The position numbers were made by a program, and so were the translations under genes. Shown piece by piece: positions 51,169-60,489 of a stretch of DNA of 64,000 nucleotides. Source of the stretch: Candidatus Zixiibacteriota bacterium (GTDB taxonomy: Bacteria; RBG-13-66-14; B26-G2; WVWN01). Location of the stretch: contig WVWN01000001.1 of the NCBI GenBank assembly GCA_011773985.1, positions 45,614-109,613 of the forward strand, read 5' to 3'. The notes below the pieces were generated by a model. The model was not told where the DNA came from, did no database searches, and saw only the letters and a program-made list of their open reading frames with translations. The first letter of the stretch is position 1. The number at the start of each line of letters is the position of its first letter.

Positions 51169-52620
51169 TCATAGCCGGAAGGGCCCGGCCGTGGGTTTAT
51201 ACGACGGGCTAAGCTCGCGAAGGAGTTGGACCGTCACGTCGTGGTCCATCGCCGCCGCGGCCTCCTCCAATCTCCGTATTTTCGGCATCACCACTTCGGC
51301 TTTCACGGGCGGCGGGATGGCCACCATGATTTCGTCGATGGCCGTTTCCTTCAGGTCTTCGTGCGACGCGAAGAGCTCTTCGCTCAGCCTTTCGCCCGGC
51401 TTTATGCCTACGAATTCGATGGCGACGTCTTTCTCGGGGACGTATCCCGAAAGGCGGATGAGGTCGTACGCGAGGTCGACGATGCGCACCGGCTTACCCA
51501 TATCGAGGATCATAATCTCGCCGTTTTGGCCTATGGCGGAGGCTTGGATTAATAGCTGCACGGCCTCGTAAACCGTCATGAAGTAGCGGGTCATCTCGCG
51601 GTGGGTTATGGTGACCGGCCCTCCCTGCGATATTTGCTTTTTGAAAAGGGTGATGACGCTGCCGCGGGAGCCGAGGACGTTGCCGAAGCGGACCGTGACG
51701 AATTCGGTGGGGCCTCGGGAGCGCAGGCACTGCACCGCCAACTCGGCGACCATCTTGGAGGCTCCCATCGCGCTCGCGGGGTTGACCGCTTTATCGGTGG
51801 ATATAAGTACGAAGCGGCCCGCGCCGGCCCGGATCGCCTCCTCCGCCGCGACGCGCGTCCCCGTCACGTTGTTCTTGACGGCCTCTTCGACGTTCTGCTC
51901 CATCAACGTAATGTGTTTGTGCGCCGCGGCGTGGTACACGATGTCGGGGTTGTATTTCTCGAACGTCGCGCTCACCGCCGACGGATCGCGAACGTCGCCC
52001 ACCACCGGGACCGCGGCCGTCGCGGCGAACTTTTGCTCGAGCTCCAGCGCGACGTTAAAGATGCTGTTTTCGCCGTGGCCCATCAATATGATGTTGGCCG
52101 GCTCGAAAGACGTAAGTTGGCGGCAAAGCTCCGAGCCGATGGAGCCGCCGGCGCCCGTGACGAGGATCGTTTTGCCGGTCACGCTTTCGCGGATGGATCC
52201 AAGGTCGAGCTCGATGGGGTCGCGTTTCAGGAGGTCCTCGACTTCGACTTCGCGGAGTTGACTTAGCCGGGCGTCGCCGTGAATTATTTCGAAGATGCCC
52301 GGCAGGATGCGGTAGGTCAAGGCCGCGGCTATGCACCGTTCGGCTATGCGGCGCACGGCGCTGCCGGCCGCGGAGGGCATCGCGATGAGAACTTCGTCGG
52401 CGCCGTAGCGCCGGGCCACGTTGGCCACTTCTTCGGTAACGCCGACCACCGGCACGCCGGCTACCTCCCGGCCCGTTTTCCGTCGGTCGTCGTCCAAGAA
52501 TGCGACCGCCTTTAACCCGAGGCGGGGATGCTTGGCGATCTCCCGCGCTATCATCTCGCCCGCTTCGCCCGCGCCGCAGATGATGACCTTTTTAATTTTA
52601 CCTTGCGCTGATGACTCCAT
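51169..52620 (-). CDS. FlaA1/CapD-like nucleotide-sugar dehydratase-epimerase, soluble form
   Basis: 483 residues. First domain: CoA-binding/Rossmann-like (KVIICGAGEAGEMIAREIA). Second: extended SDR with TGAGGSIGSELCRQL as NAD(P) site (about 150-164), YHAAAHKHITLMEQN, the STDKAVNP block and MGASK, where Met replaces the usual active-site Tyr, as is normal in FlaA1-type 4,6-dehydratases. Relatives such as WbpM have four membrane helices at the N-terminus; these are absent here. It makes a modified UDP-sugar for envelope glycans. The LytR_C gene lies 26 nt upstream. Confidence 0.88.
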   Translation of the reverse strand: MESSAQGKIKKVIICGAGEAGEMIAREIAKHPRLGLKAVAFLDDDRRKTGREVAGVPVVGVTEEVANVARRYGADEVLIAMPSAAGSAVRRIAERCIAAALTYRILPGIFEIIHGDARLSQLREVEVEDLLKRDPIELDLGSIRESVTGKTILVTGAGGSIGSELCRQLTSFEPANIILMGHGENSIFNVALELEQKFAATAAVPVVGDVRDPSAVSATFEKYNPDIVYHAAAHKHITLMEQNVEEAVKNNVTGTRVAAEEAIRAGAGRFVLISTDKAVNPASAMGASKMVAELAVQCLRSRGPTEFVTVRFGNVLGSRGSVITLFKKQISQGGPVTITHREMTRYFMTVYEAVQLLIQASAIGQNGEIMILDMGKPVRIVDLAYDLIRLSGYVPEKDVAIEFVGIKPGERLSEELFASHEDLKETAIDEIMVAIPPPVKAEVVMPKIRRLEEAAAAMDHDVTVQLLRELSPSYKPTAGPFRL

Positions 52621-52646
52621 AAGGTGCTGCCGTCGCGAACGTCCGG

Positions 52647-53480
52647 TTACGGGACCTCCGCGGCGACGGTGTAGTCGTCGCCGATAATGATTTTGACGTC
52701 GTAGCTGTGAGGCTCGAGCCGGCGACCGTCGAGGCCGAGGAGGCTCGCGCAGCGAAGCGCCGCCTCCCGCTTCTCTTCGCCGGCCTCGATAATGGTTTCC
52801 TTATAATCGAAGGTTGCGGCGTTGCCCACGGCGACGACGCGGTAACCGTTGGCGTCGAGGCGCTCCTTCATCTTGGCGGCCGCGCCTTCGATGCCGCACC
52901 CGTTCAGGACTTCGACGTTGGTCCCCCCCGGCGCGGGGACGTTCTTGGCGAGAGCTTCCAGGATAAGTTTCGATATGTCCTGGCCGCAAATGACGGTGAG
53001 GTCCACCCGCTCGCGCGGTATGTCGGCTCCCAACGCCGCGGCCAACCCTTCGGCCCAACTGTCGAAACCCTCCCGGTAGTACACCGCGGATTTTTCGGTG
53101 TATAAGATCTTAGGCCGGTATTGCTCGAGGCGGAGCGTATTTCCGCTTTCGACGTTGAAATCTTCGAGCGCGGCGAGCGCGTTTCCGAATCGCTGGGGGA
53201 CCTTGGTGCTGTTGACGACCAACGCCAGGACCTGCTCGGCCGCGGGCGTAAACGTCTCGACCGTGGCCGCCGTTTCCGCGGCCGCGGCGGTTTCGGCCGT
53301 GCGCGGGGGCGGCTTCGCCTCCTCCGGTTCCGCCCGCTCCGATTTGTAACGGAGGGCGAAGGTGATAACCGCGACGACCGCCGCGGCGGCCACGACGCCC
53401 AACGCCACGCGCCACTTGCGGCCCCGGCGCCGTTGCTCTACCCTGACCAGTCTTCCCGACGAAACCCGCTTTGCGACCAT
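52647..53480 (-). CDS. LytR C-terminal-domain protein, single-pass membrane
   Basis: 277 residues: basic N-terminus, helix about 25-43, Pro/Ala/Glu-rich linker, an alpha/beta middle domain (about 80-185; VLALVVNSTKVPQRFG...VDLTVICGQD), and a LytR_C domain (VEVLNGCGIEGAAAKMKERL, about 197-216) to the end. LytR_C domains occur in cell-wall and capsule attachment proteins. Here the LCP catalytic domain is missing, so it is likely a partner or binding protein. Envelope-facing. Confidence 0.75.
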   Translation of the reverse strand: MVAKRVSSGRLVRVEQRRRGRKWRVALGVVAAAAVVAVITFALRYKSERAEPEEAKPPPRTAETAAAAETAATVETFTPAAEQVLALVVNSTKVPQRFGNALAALEDFNVESGNTLRLEQYRPKILYTEKSAVYYREGFDSWAEGLAAALGADIPRERVDLTVICGQDISKLILEALAKNVPAPGGTNVEVLNGCGIEGAAAKMKERLDANGYRVVAVGNAATFDYKETIIEAGEEKREAALRCASLLGLDGRRLEPHSYDVKIIIGDDYTVAAEVP

Positions 53481-53509
53481 AATTTCTTTACCACTACCTA
53501 GCGGATAAA

Positions 53510-53538
53510 TTTATAACATACCCGGGGCGCTCGGGCAA
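53510..53538 (-). promoter_or_regulatory. Promoter TTGCCC-N17-TATAAA with extended -10
   Basis: Minus strand: -35 TTGCCC at 53538-53533, -10 TATAAA at 53515-53510 with TG one base upstream. It overlaps the end of kdsB and drives the LytR_C and FlaA1-like genes. Confidence 0.55.
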
Positions 53539-53539
53539 C

Positions 53540-54310
53540 CTAGCCGCCGGCCCCGCCTTCGCCCGCCTTCAAGTAGTATTCTACCACCGCCGCCAGGTCT
53601 TGGGGCGTGTCGACGCCGCGCGAGACGAAGTCGCCCGTGACGACGCGGACCTTGAAGCCGTGCGCCAAAGCCCGCAACATTTCCAAGCCCTCGAGCGCCT
53701 CCAGCGGCGTAGGCCCGAGGGTCGTAAATCGTAAAAGAAAATCGCGGCGGTAGCCGTAGACGCCCACGTGCCTGAGGTAGGGAAGCTTTACTTGCGGCCG
53801 GTATCGGAACGGGACCATCGCGCGCGTGAAGTACAACGCGTCGCCGTTCCGGTCGACTACCACCTTGCAGACGTCGGCGGAGGCGAGCTCCGCGGCCTCG
53901 GCCGCCGGGACCGGCCGCGCGAGCGTCGTCATCAGGACGCCGTCGTCCTCGTCGAAGGGCGTCACCGCCGCGTCTACCGCGGCCGGCTCGATGAGCGGCT
54001 CGTCGCCCTGGACGTTGACGTATACGTCGCCCGCGGTCTGGGCCGCGACCTCGGCGACGCGGTCCGTGCCGCTCGGATGCTCGGCCGCGGTCATGAGCAC
54101 GTCGTCGGTGAACTTCTTCGCGGCCTCGTAGATGCGTTGGTCGTCGGTCGCGACGTACAGCGCGTCGAGGCGCGAGGCCCGGGCGCACCGCTCGAAGACC
54201 CGCTGCACCATCGGCTTGCCGGCGACGTCCGCGAGCGCTTTCCCCGGGAAGCGGCTCGAGACGTACCGCGCCGGGATGACCCCTATCACCGTCGCCCTTT
54301 TATTCGGCAT
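53540..54310 (-). CDS. kdsB: 3-deoxy-manno-octulosonate cytidylyltransferase
   Basis: 256 residues. It activates Kdo with CTP for lipopolysaccharide inner core synthesis. Seen: [23 protein letters not shown] (nucleotide loop), [26 protein letters not shown] and [12 protein letters not shown], all standard KdsB blocks. Its start overlaps the rfaE2 stop by 11 nt. It is firm evidence for a Gram-negative outer membrane. Confidence 0.95.
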   Translation of the reverse strand: MPNKRATVIGVIPARYVSSRFPGKALADVAGKPMVQRVFERCARASRLDALYVATDDQRIYEAAKKFTDDVLMTAAEHPSGTDRVAEVAAQTAGDVYVNVQGDEPLIEPAAVDAAVTPFDEDDGVLMTTLARPVPAAEAAELASADVCKVVVDRNGDALYFTRAMVPFRYRPQVKLPYLRHVGVYGYRRDFLLRFTTLGPTPLEALEGLEMLRALAHGFKVRVVTGDFVSRGVDTPQDLAAVVEYYLKAGEGGAGG

Positions 54311-54812
54311 CCTTACCTCCGCCGTGGTTGCGCGCGTCGGCGATCCGTTCGACCAAGGAGGTTGTCGAGTAGCCTTCGACGTAAGGCAGGGAACGGACCT
54401 CGCCCCCGGCCTCGGTTACGGCGTCGGCGCCGACGATCTCGCCGCGCGGCCAGTCCCCCCCCTTCACCAGTACGTCGGGGAGGAGGGCCTTTATAAGCTC
54501 GTAGGGCGTGTCCTCGTCGAAGATGGTAACGAAGTCCACGCACCGCAGCGCCGCGACCACGAGCGCCCGGTCGCTCTCGGCGTTGAAGGGTTGCGCGGGC
54601 CCTTTCGCGAGGCGGCGCGCGGACCGGTCCGCGTTCACCGCCACGACGAGCACGTCGCCGAGGCGGCTCGCCTCCTCGAGATAACGGACGTGGCCCGCGT
54701 GGAGGATGTCGAAGACGCCGTTGGTGAAGACCACCTTTTGGCCGGCGCCTTTGAGCGCCCTTAACCGCTCGAGCAGTTCGCGCCGCGCCAGAATTTTTTC
54801 TTCATAAAACAT
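54300..54812 (-). CDS. rfaE2: Heptose 1-phosphate adenylyltransferase (RfaE2/HldE C-terminal type)
   Basis: 170 residues from the ATG at 54812; an upstream ATG at 54857 would overlap the antiporter gene and add 15 residues. Nucleotidyltransferase motif [16 protein letters not shown] (HxGH), then [10 protein letters not shown], the KGGDW block and the [17 protein letters not shown] end, all as in HldE domain 2. It makes ADP-D-glycero-D-manno-heptose for lipopolysaccharide. The kinase domain (RfaE1) is not fused and not in the window. Confidence 0.92.
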   Translation of the reverse strand: MFYEEKILARRELLERLRALKGAGQKVVFTNGVFDILHAGHVRYLEEASRLGDVLVVAVNADRSARRLAKGPAQPFNAESDRALVVAALRCVDFVTIFDEDTPYELIKALLPDVLVKGGDWPRGEIVGADAVTEAGGEVRSLPYVEGYSTTSLVERIADARNHGGGKDAE

Positions 54813-54844
54813 TTGCCGTTGTCGCTTTGCGCCGTCGCCGGCCC

Positions 54845-56080
54845 TCAGCGGCCCCATATCAAACTCGAGACGCGTTTGCGCGCCGGCTCAAAGAACCAGG
54901 CCCACAGCGACATCCCGCGCGGCCGCCGGACCATCGATAACTTCAAGAGCGGCGGCGCGATGAACGTCGTGAGCGCCATAACGACGACCACCGCGGCGAA
55001 GAGGTCCGCGGTGACTATGCCCGCGCGCCGGCCGACCTCGGCGAAGATAAGGCCGACCTCGCCCCGCGGCGCCATACCTATGCCCACCGCGGTCGAGTTA
55101 ACGCGTTTGTCGAATACCACGAGCCCCGATAGAACCTTCCCGACAATCGCGACGACGAAGAGGGAGCCTCCCACGACGAGTATGGCGTGGTTGGCTTCGT
55201 TGAAGGGATTGAAGTAGCGTACGTCGACGTCGGCGCCGATTTTGACGAAGAAAATAGGCGTAAAGATGTAGGCCACCGGCTTCAGTTCCCGGGCGATTAC
55301 GTCGAATTTGTGCGTGCGGCCGAGGGCGAGGCCCGCCGCGAAGGAACCCACGATGGCCGCGGAACCGGCCAGCTCGGCGCCCAGGGACCAGAGAAAAGCG
55401 AACGCGATCGAAGCCACGATGAGGGTCCCGCTCGTGCGCGCCTTCTCGATGATCTTCACGAGCCGTTTCGCGAATACGTTGCCGACGACGATGGCCGCGA
55501 TGAAGAAGCCGACGGCTAGCGTCGCAATCTGAGCCGTTTTTAACGCGCTCACCTCGCCCCTCATTCCCAGGTCGCGTATGACGGCGAGTATTATCAGGCC
55601 GATTATGTCGTCCGCGACCGCGGCGCCCAGAATTATCTTCGCCTCTTTCGTCCCGAGCTTGCCGAGGTCCGAGAGAACCCGCACGGTAATGCCGACGCTC
55701 GTCGCGGTGAGCGTAGCCCCCAGGAAGATGGCTATTAAGTTCGTATACCCAAAGGCGAGCGCGAAGACGAAACCGCCGACGAAGGGGAGGATTACGCCTA
55801 CCGCGGCTACGGCGAGCGAACGCCAACCCACCTCCAGAAGTTCGCGGACGTCGGTCGCCAGGCCGGTCTCGAACAGAAGGATGATGACGCCGATGTCGGC
55901 GAGCAGTACGAAGACGTTCGCGTGGGGGTCGACGAGCTTGAGGCCGCCGACGCCGAGAAGGACGCCCGCGACGAGCTCCCCCAGAACCGTAGGCTGGCCT
56001 ATCCGGTTCGCGAACTCGCCCAGGACTTTGGCGCCTACGAAGATTAATATCAGCGTGACGAGTAGATGCGGGAGGTCCAT
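54845..56080 (-). CDS. Cation/proton antiporter, CPA2 family (KefB/Kch type)
   Basis: 411 residues, about 12 membrane helices and no C-terminal regulatory domain. The ion site is [11 protein letters not shown], with the double Asp of electrogenic Na+/H+ exchangers. Other family blocks: [15 protein letters not shown] near the start, [15 protein letters not shown] and [15 protein letters not shown]. It exchanges protons for Na+ or K+ at the inner membrane. It is upstream of rfaE2 by 32 nt. Confidence 0.9.
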   Translation of the reverse strand: MDLPHLLVTLILIFVGAKVLGEFANRIGQPTVLGELVAGVLLGVGGLKLVDPHANVFVLLADIGVIILLFETGLATDVRELLEVGWRSLAVAAVGVILPFVGGFVFALAFGYTNLIAIFLGATLTATSVGITVRVLSDLGKLGTKEAKIILGAAVADDIIGLIILAVIRDLGMRGEVSALKTAQIATLAVGFFIAAIVVGNVFAKRLVKIIEKARTSGTLIVASIAFAFLWSLGAELAGSAAIVGSFAAGLALGRTHKFDVIARELKPVAYIFTPIFFVKIGADVDVRYFNPFNEANHAILVVGGSLFVVAIVGKVLSGLVVFDKRVNSTAVGIGMAPRGEVGLIFAEVGRRAGIVTADLFAAVVVVMALTTFIAPPLLKLSMVRRPRGMSLWAWFFEPARKRVSSLIWGR

Positions 56081-56166
56081 ACGCCTCGTTTAATTTTATT
56101 TAACTTTATTATTAAGCCGCCGAGGCCGGCAGAACGATTTTGTGCCGGCGGGGCCGCGGCCTCGCC

Positions 56167-59100
56167 TTAGGTTATAACGTTGAAGCGCGACGTCCCGTCG
56201 CCGTCTCTGAAGACCTCCACCCGGCAGGGGAAGAGGTCGCGCAGCTCGGGGAGGTGGGATATTACCAATATTTTATCGAAGTCGGCCTTGACGCGGGCAA
56301 TCGCCTCCACGAGCGCCGTAAGGCCTTCTTCGTCCTGGGTCCCGAAGCCCTCGTCGATTACGAGGAAACGCAGGGGCACGCCGGCGCGCCGGGCGAGCAA
56401 TTTCGAGAGGCCGAGTCGCAAGGAGAAGTCGGCCCGGAACGCTTCGCCGCCGGAAAAGGAATCGTAAGGCCGCGGTTCGCCGCCGTCCGTGAGTACGACG
56501 TCGAGCGTTTCCGCGACGCCGCCCGTCTTCTTCTCGCGCTGCGTTTCCAGGCGCAATCCCATTCGGCCGTCCGAAAGGCGCGCGAGGACGGCGTTGGCCT
56601 CCGCCTCCAACTCGGCGAGCGCCCGCTCGGTCATAAGGGCCGGTATGCCGTCCGGGCCGAGCGCCGCGGCGAGGTAGCGGTCGACGGCGAGTTGCCGCCG
56701 CCGGGATTTGAGGGCCGCGTCCACTTGCGCGAAGCGTTTGGCCGCGCGCTCGAGGCGGGCCAACTCGGCGCGCGCCGCGCCCAATTCTTCCGCCGCCCGC
56801 CGCTTCGCCTCGCCCGCGGCCTGCTCCTCCTCCAGCGCGGCTTGGAGTTCCGCGGTCGCCTCCGCCAGCGCCGCGTCCGCGTCCGGCGCGCCCGCCAGCT
56901 CATCCGTCAACCTCGCGTCCTCGAGCTCGATTTTTTCGAGCTCCTGCGACGCCCGACGGTAAACCTCCCGCGCGAGGGGCGTCTTTTCTTCCGCGAGCTT
57001 TAAGCCGCGGAAGCGAACCTTGGCCTCCGCCATCGCCGACGTTCGCCGCCGGGCCGAGTTCAAGGCTCCGGCGTCGAAGGCCAACGTCGAAATTTCCCCT
57101 CGGAGCCGGGCGGCTTCTTCCCGTTCCGCCCCTTCGAGGAAGTCGCCGCGTAGCGCCTCGCGGAGGCGCCTCCGGGCGTCGTCGTCGGCGTCCCGCGCTA
57201 TCAGCGCGGCCCTCAGCATTTCGTGCGCTCGCGCGGCCTGGCTCAGTCGGTGCCGCGCGGTCGTGAGTTCCTCCGTTCGACGCGCGGCCTTCTCCAGCGC
57301 CCCCTCGTCGAACGCGGCCCGGGCGAGTTCGCTTTCGGCCTCGGCTACGGCTTTGGCCTCGGCGGACGACGCGAGTTTACGTAACTCCTCTTCCGACGCC
57401 GCGGCTTCGTTTTCGACGGCTTCCGCCTCGGCTCGAGTCCGCCGGAGCGCGGCCTCTTCTTCAATTGCGCCGCCCAGCGCTTCCTGGGCCGCGGCGAAGC
57501 GTTGCCGTACGGCGCTTTTGCCGGCCAAGCGCGAACGGGCCGCCTCGGATTCTTTCCTTAGGCAGGCGACTTGGCGTTCGCGTTCTCTGAGGAGGTTTTC
57601 CTCGCGGGCCAACTCGGCCTCGAAGTGGCTTTGGGCCCGGGCCAGGCTTTTCTCGTCGAAGGGCCGCCCGCAGGTGGGGCAGCGCGACGCGCCCGCGCCG
57701 ACCTTCGCAAGTTCCGACCGGAGGTTTTGGAACCTTTCCGCGGCGAGTTGGACGTCCCGTGCCGCGGCCGCGAGCCGCTTCGCGAGTTCCGCCGCGCGCT
57801 CCTCCTCCCGCTCCAACGTTTCTAACGCCAAGAGCGCCGCGTCGCGCTCCACTTCCGCCTGCGCCCCGGCGTCCCGCGCCCGAGATAATTTTTCGGCCAA
57901 CCCTTCCAATTTTTTAAGGATAACGCGAAGGCCGGCCAGTTTCGCGCGGACGCCCTCGGCTTTTTTATCGTACGCGTTCCGGACCTCGGCGAGCCGCCGT
58001 TCCCACGCGCGATATTGCTTCTCGCCATCTCTTAGTCGGACGTATCTGGCCCGCCACGGCTCGAGCCGGCGTACGGCACGTTCCAGCTCGGCGCGCGGCG
58101 CCGCCTCCGCCTCTAAAGAGATTACCGCCTCCGCGGCGGCGCGAAACCTTTCCTCGGCGACGGCCAGCTCTTTTTCCGCGGCGAGCTGTCTTTCCCGGGC
58201 CCGCGTTAGAATCCCCTCGAGCCGACGCGTCAACGTCTCCCACCGTTCGCCTCTACGCTCGAGCTCGCCCAGTCTCCGCCGTTCCTCCTCGTATTCGTCG
58301 TGAGCGGAGGTTATTTCTTCGCGGCTCGCCGTTATAGCCTCGAGCGCCTTAATCTCCGCCGCGGCTTCCTCTTTACGTACGCGGGCCGCGGCCATTTGCC
58401 CCCGGAGTTCGGCCAGGCGGGCCTTCTGCGCGGCGAACGACGCCTGGAGGGTTCGCGCGCGGCTTTCCTGTTCGCGCGCCGCGGCTGCGCCGTGCGCCGC
58501 CTTTTCCGCGGCCCGCTCTGCTTGCCGTACGTTCGCCTCGGCGGCCTCGGCGGCTCGGCGCGTTTCTTCCCGCGCCGCCAGTTCGTTCGCGAGGTCGGCC
58601 GCGACCGCTTCCTCGCGCGCCAGCGCCTCGCGCGTCTCGCGGCCGGCGCGGGAGGCCGCCTCGCCCAGCGCGACGAAGCGGTCCAAACCCAACAACGAGA
58701 AGAGGAGTTCTTTGCGCCCCCGCGGCCTTAGCGATTTCGTAAAGAAGCCGGCTTCGCCCTGTTTCAGATAGACGCTCGCGACAAACGAATCGTACGGCAG
58801 GCGGACCAGGCCGTCCACGGCCTCGGCGACCGCGGTCACCCCCTGGGCTTCGACTAGCTCCTTTTCCGTGTCGCCGGGTTTCGAAACGTTGAAAAGAACC
58901 GCATCGTGTTTACCATTCCTAAGCGTGTAGGAACGGCGGACGCGGTAGGTGGCGCCGCCGATTTCGAATTCGAAATCCACCAGCGCGGCCTTGCCGCCGC
59001 GCCGCACGAGCGCGTCGTTGGAACGCGTGCGAGCTCGTCCCCAAAGGGCCCACGTAATGGCGTCGAACAGCGCCGACTTCCCGGCGCCGTTGGGCCCGGT

Positions 59101-59193
59101 CAAACACGCCAGGGATAGGTCGGCAAAGGGGAGCGTTTGGAGTTCGGGGCCGTAGCTCAGAAAATCTTTTAGGCTGAGGGAAACGGGGATCAC
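56167..59193 (-). CDS. sbcC: DNA repair exonuclease subunit SbcC (Rad50-like)
   Basis: 1008 residues from GTG at 59193, which overlaps the sbcD stop (GTGA). The frame is open far upstream, but that part is sbcD in another frame. N-terminal ATPase half with Walker A GPNGAGKSALFDA, two long coiled coils, a zinc hook CPTC (C505, C508) at the exact middle, and the C-terminal half with signature SFSGGEAFRADFSLRLGLSK and Walker B FLVIDEGFG. With SbcD it opens DNA hairpins and ends. Confidence 0.93.
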   Translation of the reverse strand: MIPVSLSLKDFLSYGPELQTLPFADLSLACLTGPNGAGKSALFDAITWALWGRARTRSNDALVRRGGKAALVDFEFEIGGATYRVRRSYTLRNGKHDAVLFNVSKPGDTEKELVEAQGVTAVAEAVDGLVRLPYDSFVASVYLKQGEAGFFTKSLRPRGRKELLFSLLGLDRFVALGEAASRAGRETREALAREEAVAADLANELAAREETRRAAEAAEANVRQAERAAEKAAHGAAAAREQESRARTLQASFAAQKARLAELRGQMAAARVRKEEAAAEIKALEAITASREEITSAHDEYEEERRRLGELERRGERWETLTRRLEGILTRARERQLAAEKELAVAEERFRAAAEAVISLEAEAAPRAELERAVRRLEPWRARYVRLRDGEKQYRAWERRLAEVRNAYDKKAEGVRAKLAGLRVILKKLEGLAEKLSRARDAGAQAEVERDAALLALETLEREEERAAELAKRLAAAARDVQLAAERFQNLRSELAKVGAGASRCPTCGRPFDEKSLARAQSHFEAELAREENLLRERERQVACLRKESEAARSRLAGKSAVRQRFAAAQEALGGAIEEEAALRRTRAEAEAVENEAAASEEELRKLASSAEAKAVAEAESELARAAFDEGALEKAARRTEELTTARHRLSQAARAHEMLRAALIARDADDDARRRLREALRGDFLEGAEREEAARLRGEISTLAFDAGALNSARRRTSAMAEAKVRFRGLKLAEEKTPLAREVYRRASQELEKIELEDARLTDELAGAPDADAALAEATAELQAALEEEQAAGEAKRRAAEELGAARAELARLERAAKRFAQVDAALKSRRRQLAVDRYLAAALGPDGIPALMTERALAELEAEANAVLARLSDGRMGLRLETQREKKTGGVAETLDVVLTDGGEPRPYDSFSGGEAFRADFSLRLGLSKLLARRAGVPLRFLVIDEGFGTQDEEGLTALVEAIARVKADFDKILVISHLPELRDLFPCRVEVFRDGDGTSRFNVIT

Positions 59194-60374
59194 TGGTCGG
59201 CGCCGCCCCCTTCGCCAAGCTCGGCCGCCCGCTCCAGGAGTTCGGCCAGCGCTACGTCGAAGCTCGGCGGCTTTTCGGCCATATATTGGCGCAGCGCGTC
59301 GCGGAGGTCGCTTTCCGGCTTGATGCCGGCCCGACGTCGCTTTTCCGTCGCCCGCGGCTCGAAGATGACTTTGGCCGTGAACGCGCCCTCGAAGGCCGGG
59401 AGGAGAACGTTGCCCTTCACGTAAGGCGCGAGCGTCGGGGGCCCGGTTACCTTCAGCCGGACGACCGCGCCGTCGTAGCGCCGGCCGGCCGCGGCCCGCC
59501 GCACCGCCGCTTCGAGCTCCGCTTCGCTTTCCGCCTCTATCGCGACGGTCACGAATTCCCGGGCCGACGTCTCGACGAAACGCCAGCGCGCGGCGCCGCG
59601 CTTGAGCTCCACCAGGACCGCGCCCTTGGGCACGCCTTCGTCCGAGAAATCGATCCGCGCGGGCGAACCGGCGTAGACCGCGGGGCCGCCTTCGGGCATG
59701 GGGAGCGATTGGTGGCTGTGGAGGTGGCCGAGCGCGTAGTAGGAGAACGCGGCGTGGGCGATCGTTGCCGCGGCCATAATGGCCTCGTCGAACAGGAGCG
59801 TCGCCTCGGATGAGGGCTTGCCGCCTTCGAGCCAGACGTGCCCGGCGAAGATCGCCGGCCCGTGCTCCTCGAGCCGGGGCCCCCATTCCTCGCGGACCAG
59901 GTGCTTCAAATCTTTTATGGCCGCGAGGACGCGGCCGCCCGGGCCGTCGAAGAGCCAGGGCACCGCCGCCACCGTAACCGGCCCCGCCGCGGTCTCGAGC
60001 GCAACAAGCTCCGGTTCCGATACGACGTGAACGCCGGGCAACGACAATGCGCCGAACACCGCTTGGCCGCTAACCGCGGGAAGCCGGCGGGGGCGGTCGT
60101 GGTTTCCCAAAACTATGACCAGCGGCAAACCGGCAAGGCGCAAACGTGCCACGCGGCGCGCCCACTCCCGCTGTACGAGCGGCGTCGTGCTGTATTTGTC
60201 GTACACGTCGCCCGCGATAACGACGAAGTGGACCTCTTCGGCCAGCGCCAGGTCCACGGCCCAATCCAGCGCCGCGAGGAATTCGTCGAGCCTCGCGGGC
60301 CGGCCCTCGAGCCAGCGTTCGTAACAACGGACGCCGAGGTGGAGGTCAGCTACGTGCAGGAATTTAATATCCAT
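59190..60374 (-). CDS. sbcD: DNA repair exonuclease subunit SbcD (Mre11-like)
   Basis: 394 residues. Calcineurin-like phosphoesterase with the five metal motifs in order: DLHLG (D-x-H, about 10-14), AGDVYD (about 54-59), LGNHDR (about 91-96), the FAGHVW His and the LGHLHSH block. A C-terminal capping domain follows. The nuclease partner of SbcC, start coupled by a 4-nt overlap. It has its own promoter (60405-60433). Confidence 0.94.
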   Translation of the reverse strand: MDIKFLHVADLHLGVRCYERWLEGRPARLDEFLAALDWAVDLALAEEVHFVVIAGDVYDKYSTTPLVQREWARRVARLRLAGLPLVIVLGNHDRPRRLPAVSGQAVFGALSLPGVHVVSEPELVALETAAGPVTVAAVPWLFDGPGGRVLAAIKDLKHLVREEWGPRLEEHGPAIFAGHVWLEGGKPSSEATLLFDEAIMAAATIAHAAFSYYALGHLHSHQSLPMPEGGPAVYAGSPARIDFSDEGVPKGAVLVELKRGAARWRFVETSAREFVTVAIEAESEAELEAAVRRAAAGRRYDGAVVRLKVTGPPTLAPYVKGNVLLPAFEGAFTAKVIFEPRATEKRRRAGIKPESDLRDALRQYMAEKPPSFDVALAELLERAAELGEGGGADQ

Positions 60375-60404
60375 GACCGGTCGGTAGCGGCGCGAGCCAC
60401 CCTT

Positions 60405-60433
60405 ATTATAATAACGCCGCCGGTCGCCGTCTA
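60405..60433 (-). promoter_or_regulatory. Promoter TAGACG-N17-TATAAT of sbcDC
   Basis: Minus strand: -35 TAGACG at 60433-60428, -10 TATAAT at 60410-60405. The -35 abuts the T-run of the kinase gene terminator. Confidence 0.65.
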
Positions 60434-60435
60434 TT

Positions 60436-60460
60436 AAAAAGGCGCCAACCGACGGCGCTT
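60436..60460 (-). terminator. Intrinsic terminator after the kinase gene
   Basis: Minus strand GCGCC / GGCGC with loop GTCGGTT, then CTTTTT. Confidence 0.7.
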
Positions 60461-60489
60461 TTCAACTCCGCATTACTCCCGCCTCGCTC

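Noticed and set aside
59194..59886. Open frame extending sbcC upstream
   Set aside because: It is the out-of-frame shadow of sbcD; the GTG at 59193 gives the normal SbcC N-terminus.
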